Source: an uncultured Halieaceae bacterium (GTDB taxonomy: Bacteria > Pseudomonadota > Gammaproteobacteria > Pseudomonadales > Halieaceae). Taken from it: a DNA stretch of 64,000 nt. The position numbers and the translations under genes were made by a program. Positions 19,742 to 28,146 of this stretch are shown here, piece after piece (position 1 is the first letter of the stretch; each line of letters begins with the position of its first letter). The stretch is taken from positions 1-64,000 of the forward strand of contig CAJWQE010000001.1 of assembly GCA_913045375.1 (NCBI GenBank), read 5' to 3'. The notes beneath the pieces are model-generated. The model had not been told where the DNA came from and made no database searches. It was given only the letters and a program-made list of their open reading frames with translations.

Positions 19742-19784
19742 TGTTGTTTTATTTATACATTATTTTTGTCTATATTAGTTGACA
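19742..19784. promoter_or_regulatory. Tandem PpsR/CrtJ operator between crtE and crtC
   Basis: Two TGT-N12-ACA sites: 19742-19759 (TGTTGTTTTATTTATACA) and 19767-19784 (TGTCTATATTAGTTGACA), 7 bp apart. On the minus strand TAGACA and TAAAAC, 15 bases apart, could be the crtE -35/-10 and fall in the two boxes. The same boxes are positioned to control crtC on the plus strand, whose ATG is at 19834. Confidence 0.82.
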
Positions 19785-19833
19785 CATTACGCCGATCTTG
19801 CACACCCTGCAAGCAATGCGCGGGAGATTCGCC

Positions 19834-20841
19834 ATGGAGCAACCACTGCTGTCGACATCGGGAGGTTTGGGGTTCGACTTGCCTGTTTCAAACAACGGCT
19901 ATCGTTGGTGGTATGTCGATGGATTCAGTGAATGCGGATCGCACGGTGTGACACTGATATTTTTCATCGGTACGGTCTTTTCCCCGTTTTATGCCGCTGC
20001 GAGAAAGAAGGGCGATACTGACCCGCGAGAGTTTGTTTGTGTGAACGCGGTTTTCTACGAGCCAAAACAAAAACATTGGGCAATGACAGAGCGTCGGGCG
20101 CGAGACCTTCAAACATCCACGTCGATGCTCAAGATTGGCCCATCGTCAATGTCATTCGATGGAGAGAGGCTGACGGTCGATCTCAATGAGCGATCAGCGC
20201 CATTACGCAGAGCTATTAAGGGGAAGGTTATAGTCGACATGCCTGCCGTTACTGATCGTTGTTACACATTGCATTCAGCAGGTCAGCATCGATGGTGGCC
20301 AATTGCACCGACCGCACGTGTAAAGGTGTCGCTTGATGCACCGAGCGTGCAGTGGGAGGGTGCAGGCTATGTTGATACGAATGGTGGCACCGTAGCGCTG
20401 GAAGATACCTTTACCGATTGGCACTGGTCTCGGGCAGATATGGGGCCAGAGAATTGCCGCATCGTTTATGAGGCGCACGCAAGAGACGGTGAGACTTGTC
20501 TCATGACGCTGTTCGGTGGTCCCAAAACAGGGATGGCGTCAGAACATTCGCCGCCCCGACGTGACTTATCGGCTGGGCCGATTTGGCGTGTTTCTCGGCC
20601 TGCAAGGAGCCATCAAGGCTTCAACGTCGAAAAGACACTTGAAGACACGCCTTTTTACACGCGAAGTCACCTACATGATGCCTCCGGAAACAGCGTGATG
20701 CATGAGAGCTTGGATCTAGACCGTTTCGCAGCGCCATGGGTTCAGCGGTTGCTGCCGTTCAGGATGCGAAAGATCTTCTATGGTCTAGCGAATGCGGGCG
20801 ATTCGCGCGTCACGGTCCCTCTCTCTAAGAGTCTCAAATAG
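19834..20841 (+). CDS. crtC: Carotenoid 1,2-hydratase (hydroxyneurosporene synthase)
   Basis: Adds water across the 1,2 double bond of the linear carotene psi end in spirilloxanthin/spheroidene synthesis. About 335 residues from the ATG with CGGGAG upstream; a TTG at 19798 would put the start within 14 bases of the operator and is not favoured. Family stretches include RWWYVDGFSECGSHGVTLIFFIGTVFSP, WWPIAPTARV and FTDWHWSRAD. Its 3' end overlaps the convergent crtB gene by 57 bases. Confidence 0.93.
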   Translation: MEQPLLSTSGGLGFDLPVSNNGYRWWYVDGFSECGSHGVTLIFFIGTVFSPFYAAARKKGDTDPREFVCVNAVFYEPKQKHWAMTERRARDLQTSTSMLKIGPSSMSFDGERLTVDLNERSAPLRRAIKGKVIVDMPAVTDRCYTLHSAGQHRWWPIAPTARVKVSLDAPSVQWEGAGYVDTNGGTVALEDTFTDWHWSRADMGPENCRIVYEAHARDGETCLMTLFGGPKTGMASEHSPPRRDLSAGPIWRVSRPARSHQGFNVEKTLEDTPFYTRSHLHDASGNSVMHESLDLDRFAAPWVQRLLPFRMRKIFYGLANAGDSRVTVPLSKSLK

Positions 20842-21837
20842 ATCAATAATCCAGAGCGTTCTTACCTTAAAGGGATCGGACTTAATGGCAGGTGCTGCAC
20901 CGCCTGACGCAACCACTGCATCAATAAGAAACTGATTTTGAGGTAGGGCGGGTGTGTCTAGCGCCTTGCTTCTGGGCTGCGCGAAAGCGATAGCCGAGGC
21001 CAGCAAAGCGAATTTTTTCTTGGTGTCCACTATTGCGCGTTGATCAACCGAGTTAAAGCCATGCTCACCTACTTTCTGACCAATGGCGGCGTAAAGCTTT
21101 CTCGCCGCACGAATGCCCGGTTGATACTTTCTAGGCAGCTGCGCAATGCCATGGTCTGAGCGTTTGTACAGCCAGTCCGCGCGCTCCAAAAGTCGCTGTG
21201 TTACTACGCCAACACCCTCTGAGTAGGTCGGATTTGCGAGCATCTCGTCGGTGTCCACGCCTTCTGCCTTCAGCTCGTCCATCGGGAGATAAATTCTACC
21301 CAGCTGCGCGTCTTCACCCACATCTCTCGCGATATTGGTCAGTTGCATTGCTGTGCCCAAGTCAGCAGCTCTTGCCAATGTCTTGGCGTCTCGAACGCCC
21401 ATCAGTACTGACATCATGACACCAACAGCGCCGGCGACACGGGCGCTGTAGTCATACACATCTTCAATCGAGTGATAGAGCTTCCCTTCAGCATCCCAGG
21501 CAAAACCCTCAAGTAAGGCGTTCAGTAGCTCCCTCGGCATTCGATAGGTGTGAACAATTTGTGTCAGGACTCGATCAGTCGATACATATTGCGGCTTTCC
21601 CTCGTAGATGCGGTCGAGTCGATTGTGCAATAGCTCCAGTGCCCGCTTCGGGTTTTCCCCCTCATCCACCAGGTCGTCGGCTTCTCTACAAAAAGCATAG
21701 AGACCGCAGGCTGCGTGTTGCATGACGGACGGCAGCAAATGCGACGCAAAATAAAAGGAGCGTGACCCGTTGGATAGCTGCTGCTTACACAGCCCCATAT
21801 CGGTGCTGGGAGTCGGTAAAAATTTATCGACTTGCAT
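20785..21837 (-). CDS. crtB: Phytoene synthase
   Basis: Condenses two GGPP molecules to phytoene. About 350 residues. Motifs are GSRSFYFASHLLP, the first Asp-rich CREADDLVDEGE, and the second DVGEDAQLGRIYLP. The ATG at 21837 overlaps the end of crtI by 14 bases; a TTG at 21852 is possible but weaker. The C-terminal 19 codons overlap antisense with the end of crtC. Confidence 0.95.
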   Translation of the reverse strand: MQVDKFLPTPSTDMGLCKQQLSNGSRSFYFASHLLPSVMQHAACGLYAFCREADDLVDEGENPKRALELLHNRLDRIYEGKPQYVSTDRVLTQIVHTYRMPRELLNALLEGFAWDAEGKLYHSIEDVYDYSARVAGAVGVMMSVLMGVRDAKTLARAADLGTAMQLTNIARDVGEDAQLGRIYLPMDELKAEGVDTDEMLANPTYSEGVGVVTQRLLERADWLYKRSDHGIAQLPRKYQPGIRAARKLYAAIGQKVGEHGFNSVDQRAIVDTKKKFALLASAIAFAQPRSKALDTPALPQNQFLIDAVVASGGAAPAIKSDPFKVRTLWIIDLFETLRERDRDARIARIR

Positions 21838-23368
21838 AGGTGGGGGCTTCAATCAGTCCGTCAATGACTTTGGCGGAGGAGAGCACGGCTGGCATGCCAG
21901 CTCCGGGGTGAGTGCCAGCGCCAACCAAATAGAGCCCGTCAACCTCTTCGCTTTTATTGTGAGGTCTAAAGTAGGCGCTTTGAGTAATGCGTGGCTCAAG
22001 CGAGAATCCTGCACCTTTCACCGAGTTGAGGCGATTCTGGAAATCGAGGGGGGTCAGCATCAGTGATGTGACCAGGTTAGCACCCAAGTCAGGCAGTCCT
22101 GTCTCCTCGAGGCGCTTTTCAACAGCTCGCCGGAATATTTCAGCGTGCGTCGTCCAGTCGGTTCCAGAGTCCAGGTGCGGCACTGGTATTAAGGCGTAAA
22201 ACGCATCGCACCCCTCCGGCGCCATCGACGGATCGGTCGCGGTTGGCCTGTGCAAATACAGGCTGAAATCCTCGGTGGGCTTCTTGTGTTTAAAGATATC
22301 AGTGAGCAGTCCTTTATAACGTGGCCCAAGAATGATTGAGTGGTGGGGTATATCGGGGTACTGCTTTTTGGTGCCGAAATACCACACAAATAAGCCATTA
22401 GAGTAATGCGCTTTATCAATCTTTCGATCAGTCCATTTGCGTTTGTGTGTCTCCGACAGCAGGTATTTGTAGGTCCATGCAGAGTCTGCATTTGATATGA
22501 CGAGATTAGCTGCGATGTGCTCACCTGACTTGAGGCGCACGCCGGTAACCTTTCCATTGTCTGTGGTAATTTGGTCAACCTCACTATTCAGCCGAATATC
22601 GCTCCCTTGTCCACGGATGAGGTTGCCCAACGATTCGACAATGCGCCCTGTGCCACCCATGGCAGACCAAACGCCACCCGTGACCTCTAGGTGAGAGATA
22701 AGGGAATACAAACTGCTAGCGGTATAGGGGTTGCCACCAATGAGAAGAGGGTGGAAGCTTACAGCCTGCCTTAATTGCTCGTTCTTGATGTACTTAGAGA
22801 CCAGCGAGTAAACACTTTGATCACCACGTAACCTCACTAAGTCAGGTGCGAAGCGCATCAGCTGAGCAAAGGTACTGAAGGGTTTATCGAGCAATGCAAA
22901 ACCGACTTTATGCCGCGCTTCGCTGGCTTTTAAATAGCGCTCGTAGCCTTGAGCATCTGCTGGGTTGTACTCGAGTATTTGACGGAGGTTTTCTGACTTC
23001 TCGCTTGAGTAGTCAAAGATTCGCCCGTCATCAAAACGGATTCTGTAGAACGGATCCATGAGCCGAAGATCAACGTCATCACTCATCTTCTTGCCACAGA
23101 GTTCCCAGAGCTCTTCAAATAATTCGGGGACCGTGACAATGGTGGGCCCGCCATCGAAGGTGAAGCCGTCCTGTTTGTAGGTGTAGCCTCTACCTCCCAG
23201 CGCATCGAGCTTTTCGAGAAGCGTGACGTGATAGCCTTTGGCTGCAAGACGAATCGCAGAGGCGAGGCCGCCGAAGCCACTACCTATGACAATGGCTTTT
23301 TCATGTGACTCAACTTGTTTGAGGGTATCGAAGTCCGGATGCGCTGTGTTCATCTTTATAGACGTCAT
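21824..23368 (-). CDS. crtI: Phytoene desaturase
   Basis: FAD-dependent desaturase converting phytoene to lycopene or neurosporene. 514 residues. The dinucleotide-binding motif VIGSGFGGLASAIRLAAKGYHVTLLE is at about residues 27-51. The C-terminal GAGTHPGAGMPAVLSSAKV is the carotenoid desaturase signature. The start is uncertain: ATG at 23368 or ATG at 23353, neither with a clear ribosome site, and both in or beside the PpsR-like region. Coupled to crtB by a 14-base overlap. Confidence 0.95.
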   Translation of the reverse strand: MTSIKMNTAHPDFDTLKQVESHEKAIVIGSGFGGLASAIRLAAKGYHVTLLEKLDALGGRGYTYKQDGFTFDGGPTIVTVPELFEELWELCGKKMSDDVDLRLMDPFYRIRFDDGRIFDYSSEKSENLRQILEYNPADAQGYERYLKASEARHKVGFALLDKPFSTFAQLMRFAPDLVRLRGDQSVYSLVSKYIKNEQLRQAVSFHPLLIGGNPYTASSLYSLISHLEVTGGVWSAMGGTGRIVESLGNLIRGQGSDIRLNSEVDQITTDNGKVTGVRLKSGEHIAANLVISNADSAWTYKYLLSETHKRKWTDRKIDKAHYSNGLFVWYFGTKKQYPDIPHHSIILGPRYKGLLTDIFKHKKPTEDFSLYLHRPTATDPSMAPEGCDAFYALIPVPHLDSGTDWTTHAEIFRRAVEKRLEETGLPDLGANLVTSLMLTPLDFQNRLNSVKGAGFSLEPRITQSAYFRPHNKSEEVDGLYLVGAGTHPGAGMPAVLSSAKVIDGLIEAPTYASR

Positions 23369-23389
23369 TTATGTCAATATTAATTGACA
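23347..23389 (-). promoter_or_regulatory. PpsR/CrtJ operator of crtI-crtB
   Basis: A near-palindromic TGT-N12-ACA box TGTCAATATTAATTGACA at 23372-23389 is the best match in the window. Seven bases away, TGT-N12-ACG (23347-23364) is a degenerate second box overlapping the proposed first codons of crtI. TTGACA at the proximal end of the good box could be a -35, but no convincing -10 follows at normal spacing. Confidence 0.75.
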
Positions 23390-23420
23390 GTCTATCACCG
23401 GTTTTCGGATTGCACACCCG

Positions 23421-24284
23421 TTAATTGAGCCGCTCCAGAAACTGATAAAACACCTGTGCGACCCGCTCGGGATCCGCTTCATGAACCAGATGGCCCGCGT
23501 CCTCCAGAGTGATTGCCGTTGCGTCTGGTATTTCGCGTGTAGCCCTGTGCGCGCGAATGGCAGGAACAATGTGATCTTTTTCGCAACCAATGAGGTGAGT
23601 TGGGGTTTTTAATTTAGGTAAGTCCTTTGCCAGCTGACCCAGCTCCCATCCCCCCATCATTCTTAAGGTGCCCTCGATGTGTTCGGGTTGGGATATCAGT
23701 GTCGTGTAGCGCTGGATCATCGGTTCCGAGATAGTGGCGCCGGTATCACGCAACGCTCTGCGCACATCGGACTCGCCGGTTCCGCGCCGGGCGAGGAAGC
23801 GAGACACCCTAGGCGATTGGCTTAGTGCACGCGCGGCTTTGAGCATAAGCGGCTCAATGAAAGCGCCGAAGGGTAGAAGGGCGCCGTTAATTGACAGTAA
23901 TCCACGCGGACTGATGTCCGTATCGAGGCACATTCTGATGCCAACGGCTGCGCCTGCTGAGTGTCCAATCACATACTCGGGTGAGATTTCTAGGTGCTTG
24001 CACAGCTCATATATAGCCCGAGCCATTGCGCTCAAAAGGTGCTCGCGTTCCTCAATGGGGTAGGTAAAGCCTTGGCCCGGGAGATCTATCAATACGCAAG
24101 TGAAATGACCGCTCAAACACTCCGCCATGCCCGCCATCGAGTGGGTAGATGAGCCGGTGCCGTGCAAGAGTAAGATCACTGGCCCTGATCCAATGCGTTG
24201 AACGTGCCACAGGGTGCCCGCGCATTGCACGAATTCGCTGTGCTCGCTTAGAGGCCAGTCACTGGGTAAACGGTCGGGCCCCAT
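23421..24284 (-). CDS. bchO: BchO-type alpha/beta hydrolase (magnesium chelatase accessory)
   Basis: 287 residues of the alpha/beta hydrolase fold: oxyanion-hole region LLLHGTGSSTHSM, nucleophile elbow GHSAGAA (about residues 105-111), and a late acid/histidine pair GCEKDHIVP and DAGHLVHEADP. The start WHVQRIGSGPVILLLHGTGSSTHS and the position directly after bchD (7-base gap) identify the bchO family, conserved in photosynthesis clusters though its reaction is not settled. Transcribed with bchI and bchD. Confidence 0.9.
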   Translation of the reverse strand: MGPDRLPSDWPLSEHSEFVQCAGTLWHVQRIGSGPVILLLHGTGSSTHSMAGMAECLSGHFTCVLIDLPGQGFTYPIEEREHLLSAMARAIYELCKHLEISPEYVIGHSAGAAVGIRMCLDTDISPRGLLSINGALLPFGAFIEPLMLKAARALSQSPRVSRFLARRGTGESDVRRALRDTGATISEPMIQRYTTLISQPEHIEGTLRMMGGWELGQLAKDLPKLKTPTHLIGCEKDHIVPAIRAHRATREIPDATAITLEDAGHLVHEADPERVAQVFYQFLERLN

Positions 24285-24291
24285 GGGTCTA

Positions 24292-26094
24292 CTAGCCTAC
24301 GCTGAGCGTTCTGATAGATGTATTCAGTGAATGTGCAGACGCGTTTGGAAGCGGCAGGTAGGTGGCATCTAGCGCGGTGGATAGTTCACGCGCCCGCGGA
24401 CTGGGTCGAACCGCCGTGTCCACGAGAACACCCTTAATCTTAGTGTTAGCGAGTAGCTTCGCAGCGGAGAGCGCGTCTTCCGTACCTGCTGCCCGGCTTT
24501 TTGTACCGTCCCGCGCAACATTGGCCGCGCCATCGGTCAGGAGCACGTAACTTGGCGTCGCCCCTGTCGCGGATACAGAACGCGCCAGCTCATGTGTTGC
24601 TTGAAGCGCGGCAGCCATCGGCGTTCCGCCCCCTCCGGGTAGTTGAGCTAAGGTGCGCTTGGCTCTGACTAGCGAGCGCGTGGGTGGTAACAGGATCTCT
24701 GCTGTATCGCCCTTGAAGGCAATCAAGGCGACTTCTGTTCTGTGGGAGTAGCAGTCAGCGAGCAGTAGTTCGATTGCGCCTTTAGCTTCTGACATGCGCT
24801 GATGCGCACTGCTACCTGAAGCGTCTACCGCAAAAATCATCACGCTGGACTTACGCTGTTCAAAGCGTTTCACGCGAATATCCGAAGGTTCAATGTATAG
24901 GCTGGTTTTTTTCTTGTCCGAGGTATCCCACATTGCTCGTGCCGTTTGAAACGGTGCAGCACATCGCAGCGTGGCAGGTATATCGATGCGATGTCCGCGC
25001 TTTACATCGCCACGTCGCACGCCCACTGGGCGACCTCGTTGTTTGTCCTGAGCAAACTCACCAGCATTACCGCTTTTACTTTGACGCTGCCGGCTTTTCT
25101 CAGCGCGCTTCAACAGAATCGCCAGTAGGTCTTCAGGTAACTCAGCCATCGCGGCCTGAACCAGGTCCTCGTGGTCCTGCTCCTCCTTTTGCTGGGTTTG
25201 CTGCTCGGGTACATCTATATCCTCTCGATTGTCGTCGGACTGCTCTGGCGGCTGAGGCTCTGCTTGTGGTGTCGGTAATTGCTGAGCTATGGGTAGGAGC
25301 ACCAGTCGAATGAGGGGATGCATAACGGCCTCGTCGCTAACGGGTTTGCCACTTAACAAACTCAGGGCTTTGGCGATGTCGACAGTGAATTTCAATGTGC
25401 GAGAAGAGTGTATTCCCATGGACGCCGCTAGCTCGGCCAGTCGTGTAAGGTCTTCATCTGGAACTGACGTATGAGACAGCCGCGATTGCGCCGATACGAT
25501 GTCTGATCGAGCGTAGCGACTGTCGTCGACGCAGCGAATACTGATCTCGTCAAGAGCGATACTGAGGCCTAGTCGTTCGATAAGACCAGCTGGTGGCGAT
25601 TCCTCGTCGATGCCCTCGTCCAGCGCTATAACAGTGATTGAGGCTGGGCTGGTATGGCTGATGCCATCTCGCGCTATGTGGACTTCACCTGTATCTAGGG
25701 CGGCGCACCAATGTCCTGTAAATTCTTTGGGTAGCCGCTCGGCCATTGAGAGCGCCACAACTCGCTGATGGCATTCGGCGAGCACGCCTTGTGCCAAAAC
25801 GGGCTTTCCGTGCCGCATACTTTCGGTGATATCCATGCCGCCCAGCAGACGTTCTGTGGGTGTGTTACTGGGTACTCGGCGGGCTGGCGTTTCAGTGAAG
25901 CTGTCGAGAAGGGCGAGCCAGTAATCTCTCACAGGCCCGGGTTGCGCGCAGACGCGGATACCACCGGCTTTGTGGCGTAGAACAGCGACCAACGCCGCAG
26001 CTAGCTCGGCGTCATGCCATGCGTTCGCGGCTTCCGCTTCAGGCAAGAGCGGCTTCGATAGCGCGTTCGACGCGGGCATCGGCACTGGATTCAT
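24292..26094 (-). CDS. bchD: Magnesium chelatase subunit D
   Basis: Scaffold AAA+ subunit that joins the BchI ring to BchH. 600 residues in three parts: an AAA+-like domain without an intact Walker A, a Pro/Gln/Glu-rich acidic linker (about residues 275-315, e.g. QPPEQSDDNREDIDVPEQQ), and a C-terminal von Willebrand A domain with the MIDAS motif DASGSS and a later GGGGTPM. The ATG at 26094 lies inside the end of bchI (56-base overlap); an ATG five codons downstream is an alternative. Confidence 0.95.
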   Translation of the reverse strand: MNPVPMPASNALSKPLLPEAEAANAWHDAELAAALVAVLRHKAGGIRVCAQPGPVRDYWLALLDSFTETPARRVPSNTPTERLLGGMDITESMRHGKPVLAQGVLAECHQRVVALSMAERLPKEFTGHWCAALDTGEVHIARDGISHTSPASITVIALDEGIDEESPPAGLIERLGLSIALDEISIRCVDDSRYARSDIVSAQSRLSHTSVPDEDLTRLAELAASMGIHSSRTLKFTVDIAKALSLLSGKPVSDEAVMHPLIRLVLLPIAQQLPTPQAEPQPPEQSDDNREDIDVPEQQTQQKEEQDHEDLVQAAMAELPEDLLAILLKRAEKSRQRQSKSGNAGEFAQDKQRGRPVGVRRGDVKRGHRIDIPATLRCAAPFQTARAMWDTSDKKKTSLYIEPSDIRVKRFEQRKSSVMIFAVDASGSSAHQRMSEAKGAIELLLADCYSHRTEVALIAFKGDTAEILLPPTRSLVRAKRTLAQLPGGGGTPMAAALQATHELARSVSATGATPSYVLLTDGAANVARDGTKSRAAGTEDALSAAKLLANTKIKGVLVDTAVRPSPRARELSTALDATYLPLPNASAHSLNTSIRTLSVG

Positions 26095-27055
26095 CCATTG
26101 GGTCGCGTCGCAGGCGGTGTCTCAATACGAAGAGAGCGACGTATTTCAGATGTTGCAAGGTAGCTGCATCTTTTCCCTCGAGTGCAGCGAGTGCTCGCGC
26201 GCTTCGTATCAGCGTTAGCTCACCGCGTAGGCCATCAGTGCCCAGCTGTAGGCACAGCTCGGCGGCTTTTTCGAGTACGTTGGAGGGTACATCGACAGAT
26301 TCGACCACCTCTCTCGCGGCATCAATCTTGCGGCGAAGCGCGCCTTCTTTTCGGGCGAATCGCTTGCTAAAACCTTCAGGGTCATGATCGAACGCGTCGC
26401 GTAACTTTATGATCTCGACGCGCGTTGGAATATCCCTGGGTGTTCTGACATCGAGCGATAAACCAAAGCGATCCAGCAGTTGGGGGCGTAGCTCGCCTTC
26501 TTCGGGGTTGCCACTTCCCACAAGAACGAAGCGGGCAGGGTGCCGAACGCTCAATCCCTCCCGCTCCACCACGTTTACGCCGCTTGCCGCAACGTCAAGA
26601 AGGGCGTCGACAATGTGATCCTCGAGCAGATTGACCTCATCGATATACAAGAAGCCGCGATTGGCTGCTGCTAACAAACCGGGTTGAAATGCCTTCTCAC
26701 CGTTGTGAATGGCCTTTTCAATGTCTAGCGCCCCAAGCACTCGATCTTCGGTTGCACCCAGGGGGAGATCGACAACGGGAATGGCAATTTTTCGTGTCTT
26801 GAGCGCATCCGCCGACTGGCATCGGCTGCATAAGCCCTGTTTGGGAGCCTCGGGATTGCAGTTGTAAGGGCAGTCTTTGACTGCGTCGATTTTGGGAAGC
26901 AGCTGAGCCAGCGCGCGGATAGTTGTCGACTTGCCTGTGCCTCGCTCGCCAAAGACCAATACACCACCAATGCTAGGGTCTACGGCCGCTATCGATAAGG
27001 CAAGCTTCATATCATCTTGCCCAACGATCGCCGTAAAGGGATACGCTACGGTCAT
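26039..27055 (-). CDS. bchI: Magnesium chelatase ATPase subunit I
   Basis: AAA+ motor of the Mg chelatase. About 338 residues from the ATG at 27055, preceded by GGGGGAGTAATC. A 29-codon upstream in-frame extension would cross into the promoter and is not used. Walker A is GERGTGKST, Walker B is LYIDEVNLLEDH, and GSGNPEEGELRPQLLDRFG is the sensor/arginine region. A cysteine-containing insert (CPYNCNPEAPKQGLCSRC) sits in the usual place. First gene of bchI-D-O. Confidence 0.96.
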   Translation of the reverse strand: MTVAYPFTAIVGQDDMKLALSIAAVDPSIGGVLVFGERGTGKSTTIRALAQLLPKIDAVKDCPYNCNPEAPKQGLCSRCQSADALKTRKIAIPVVDLPLGATEDRVLGALDIEKAIHNGEKAFQPGLLAAANRGFLYIDEVNLLEDHIVDALLDVAASGVNVVEREGLSVRHPARFVLVGSGNPEEGELRPQLLDRFGLSLDVRTPRDIPTRVEIIKLRDAFDHDPEGFSKRFARKEGALRRKIDAAREVVESVDVPSNVLEKAAELCLQLGTDGLRGELTLIRSARALAALEGKDAATLQHLKYVALFVLRHRLRRDPMDESSADARVERAIEAALA

Positions 27056-27121
27056 GATTACTCCCCCAAAAAGGCTCAATTGATTTGAGCTCGCCGACGC
27101 AGGTTTTCCGAATCGGATTAG

Positions 27122-27164
27122 TGTCATTTTATTTAAACACATAATTTGTCAAATTTTATGTATT
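27122..27164 (-). promoter_or_regulatory. PpsR/CrtJ operator and promoter of bchI-D-O
   Basis: TGT-N12-ACA at 27122-27139 (TGTCATTTTATTTAAACA) and, 7 bp away, a half-conserved box TGT-N12-ATT at 27147-27164. On the minus strand TTGACA in the distal box and TAAAAT in the proximal box, 15 bases apart, form a plausible promoter with the same geometry as bchC and crtE. The divergent hydrolase gene starts about 65 bases away on the other side and may share control. Confidence 0.75.
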
Positions 27165-27231
27165 TTTTTGTGGCAATTGGTCTGCGCTGGATATGCGGCG
27201 TATAGAGGGTGATAGTGGTGAGAAGGCCTTT

Positions 27232-28098
27232 ATGAAGCAGCTAGACAAAGCAATCGAGAGTGATGGAGCCTTGATCGAAGGTTCCGGTGACTATGAGGTT
27301 TACTGGTACTTCGACACCGAATCGGAGGGACGTCCGCTGCTCTTTGTTCATAGCGTCAATGCGGCGCCTAGCGCGATAGAGCTCAAGCCTTTATTCCAGC
27401 ACTTCAGAGCATCTAGACCGGTATTCGCGCCAGATCTGCCAGGGTTTGGTCGGTCAACGCGTCGTGTGGGCACCATGACCCCTTCGGATTTTGCAAAACA
27501 GATTGCCTCAATCGTCGATGAGATGACGCCGAGTGAGCCGCCCGATGTGATCGCTTTGTCCTTGGGGTGTGAGTTCGTCGCTCGGGCGGTAGTCGAGCTC
27601 GGTGCCGCGGTGAGAAGTCTGACGTTTATTTCACCCACGGGTTTTTCTCGTCGTCAGCCGCCAGCACCACAAGCGCAAAGGCGCTTGAAGCGGCTGTTTG
27701 ATTTTGCCGGCTTTGGGCGTGGTGCATTCAAACTACTGCGTCTGGAGCGGAGTATTCGCTACTTTTACGGTATGAACTTCTCGGGTTTTGTTCCCAATGA
27801 ATTGGTGACTTACGCCCTCAAGACGACGCGTCAGTCCGGTGCACATGAGATGCCGCTGCAATTCCTTTCAATGGGTTTGTTTACGGCGAAAGCTGCCGAG
27901 TCTCTGTATTCTAAGCTCGACGTTCCGGTGCTGGTGTTGTTCGACAAGGACCCCAATGTTTCATTTGAGCTGTTTGAGGAATTTGAGGCAAATCCTGCAT
28001 GGCAGTTTAAGCGGATAGCGCCGAGTCTGGGTATGCCACAGTGGGAGCATCCGGAGAGGACGGCGGGAGCTATCGAGGCATTTTTTGGGACTCTCTAA
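27232..28098 (+). CDS. Alpha/beta hydrolase of unknown substrate, divergent from bchI
   Basis: About 288 residues from the ATG at 27232, which has AGAAGG upstream; an in-frame ATG at 27193 would add 13 residues. Alpha/beta hydrolase fold: HSVNAAPSA at the oxyanion strand, FAPDLPGFGRSTR, and the elbow ALSLGCE, in which the first glycine of GxSxG is alanine. A possible acid is in LFDKDPN and a histidine in QWEHPE. No signal peptide is seen. It faces the PpsR-box promoter of bchI, so co-regulation with pigment genes is plausible. I cannot name a substrate. Confidence 0.72.
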   Translation: MKQLDKAIESDGALIEGSGDYEVYWYFDTESEGRPLLFVHSVNAAPSAIELKPLFQHFRASRPVFAPDLPGFGRSTRRVGTMTPSDFAKQIASIVDEMTPSEPPDVIALSLGCEFVARAVVELGAAVRSLTFISPTGFSRRQPPAPQAQRRLKRLFDFAGFGRGAFKLLRLERSIRYFYGMNFSGFVPNELVTYALKTTRQSGAHEMPLQFLSMGLFTAKAAESLYSKLDVPVLVLFDKDPNVSFELFEEFEANPAWQFKRIAPSLGMPQWEHPERTAGAIEAFFGTL

Positions 28099-28146
28099 GC
28101 CACGCTCAATCTACGCCATGTCCAAAGTGCTTTTAAAAGCCTAGTC

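Noticed and set aside
28129..28140. GCTTTTAAAAGC palindrome between crtD and the hydrolase gene
   Set aside because: Too short, with a self-complementary AT centre and no loop or T-run; it may be chance in a 48-base convergent gap.
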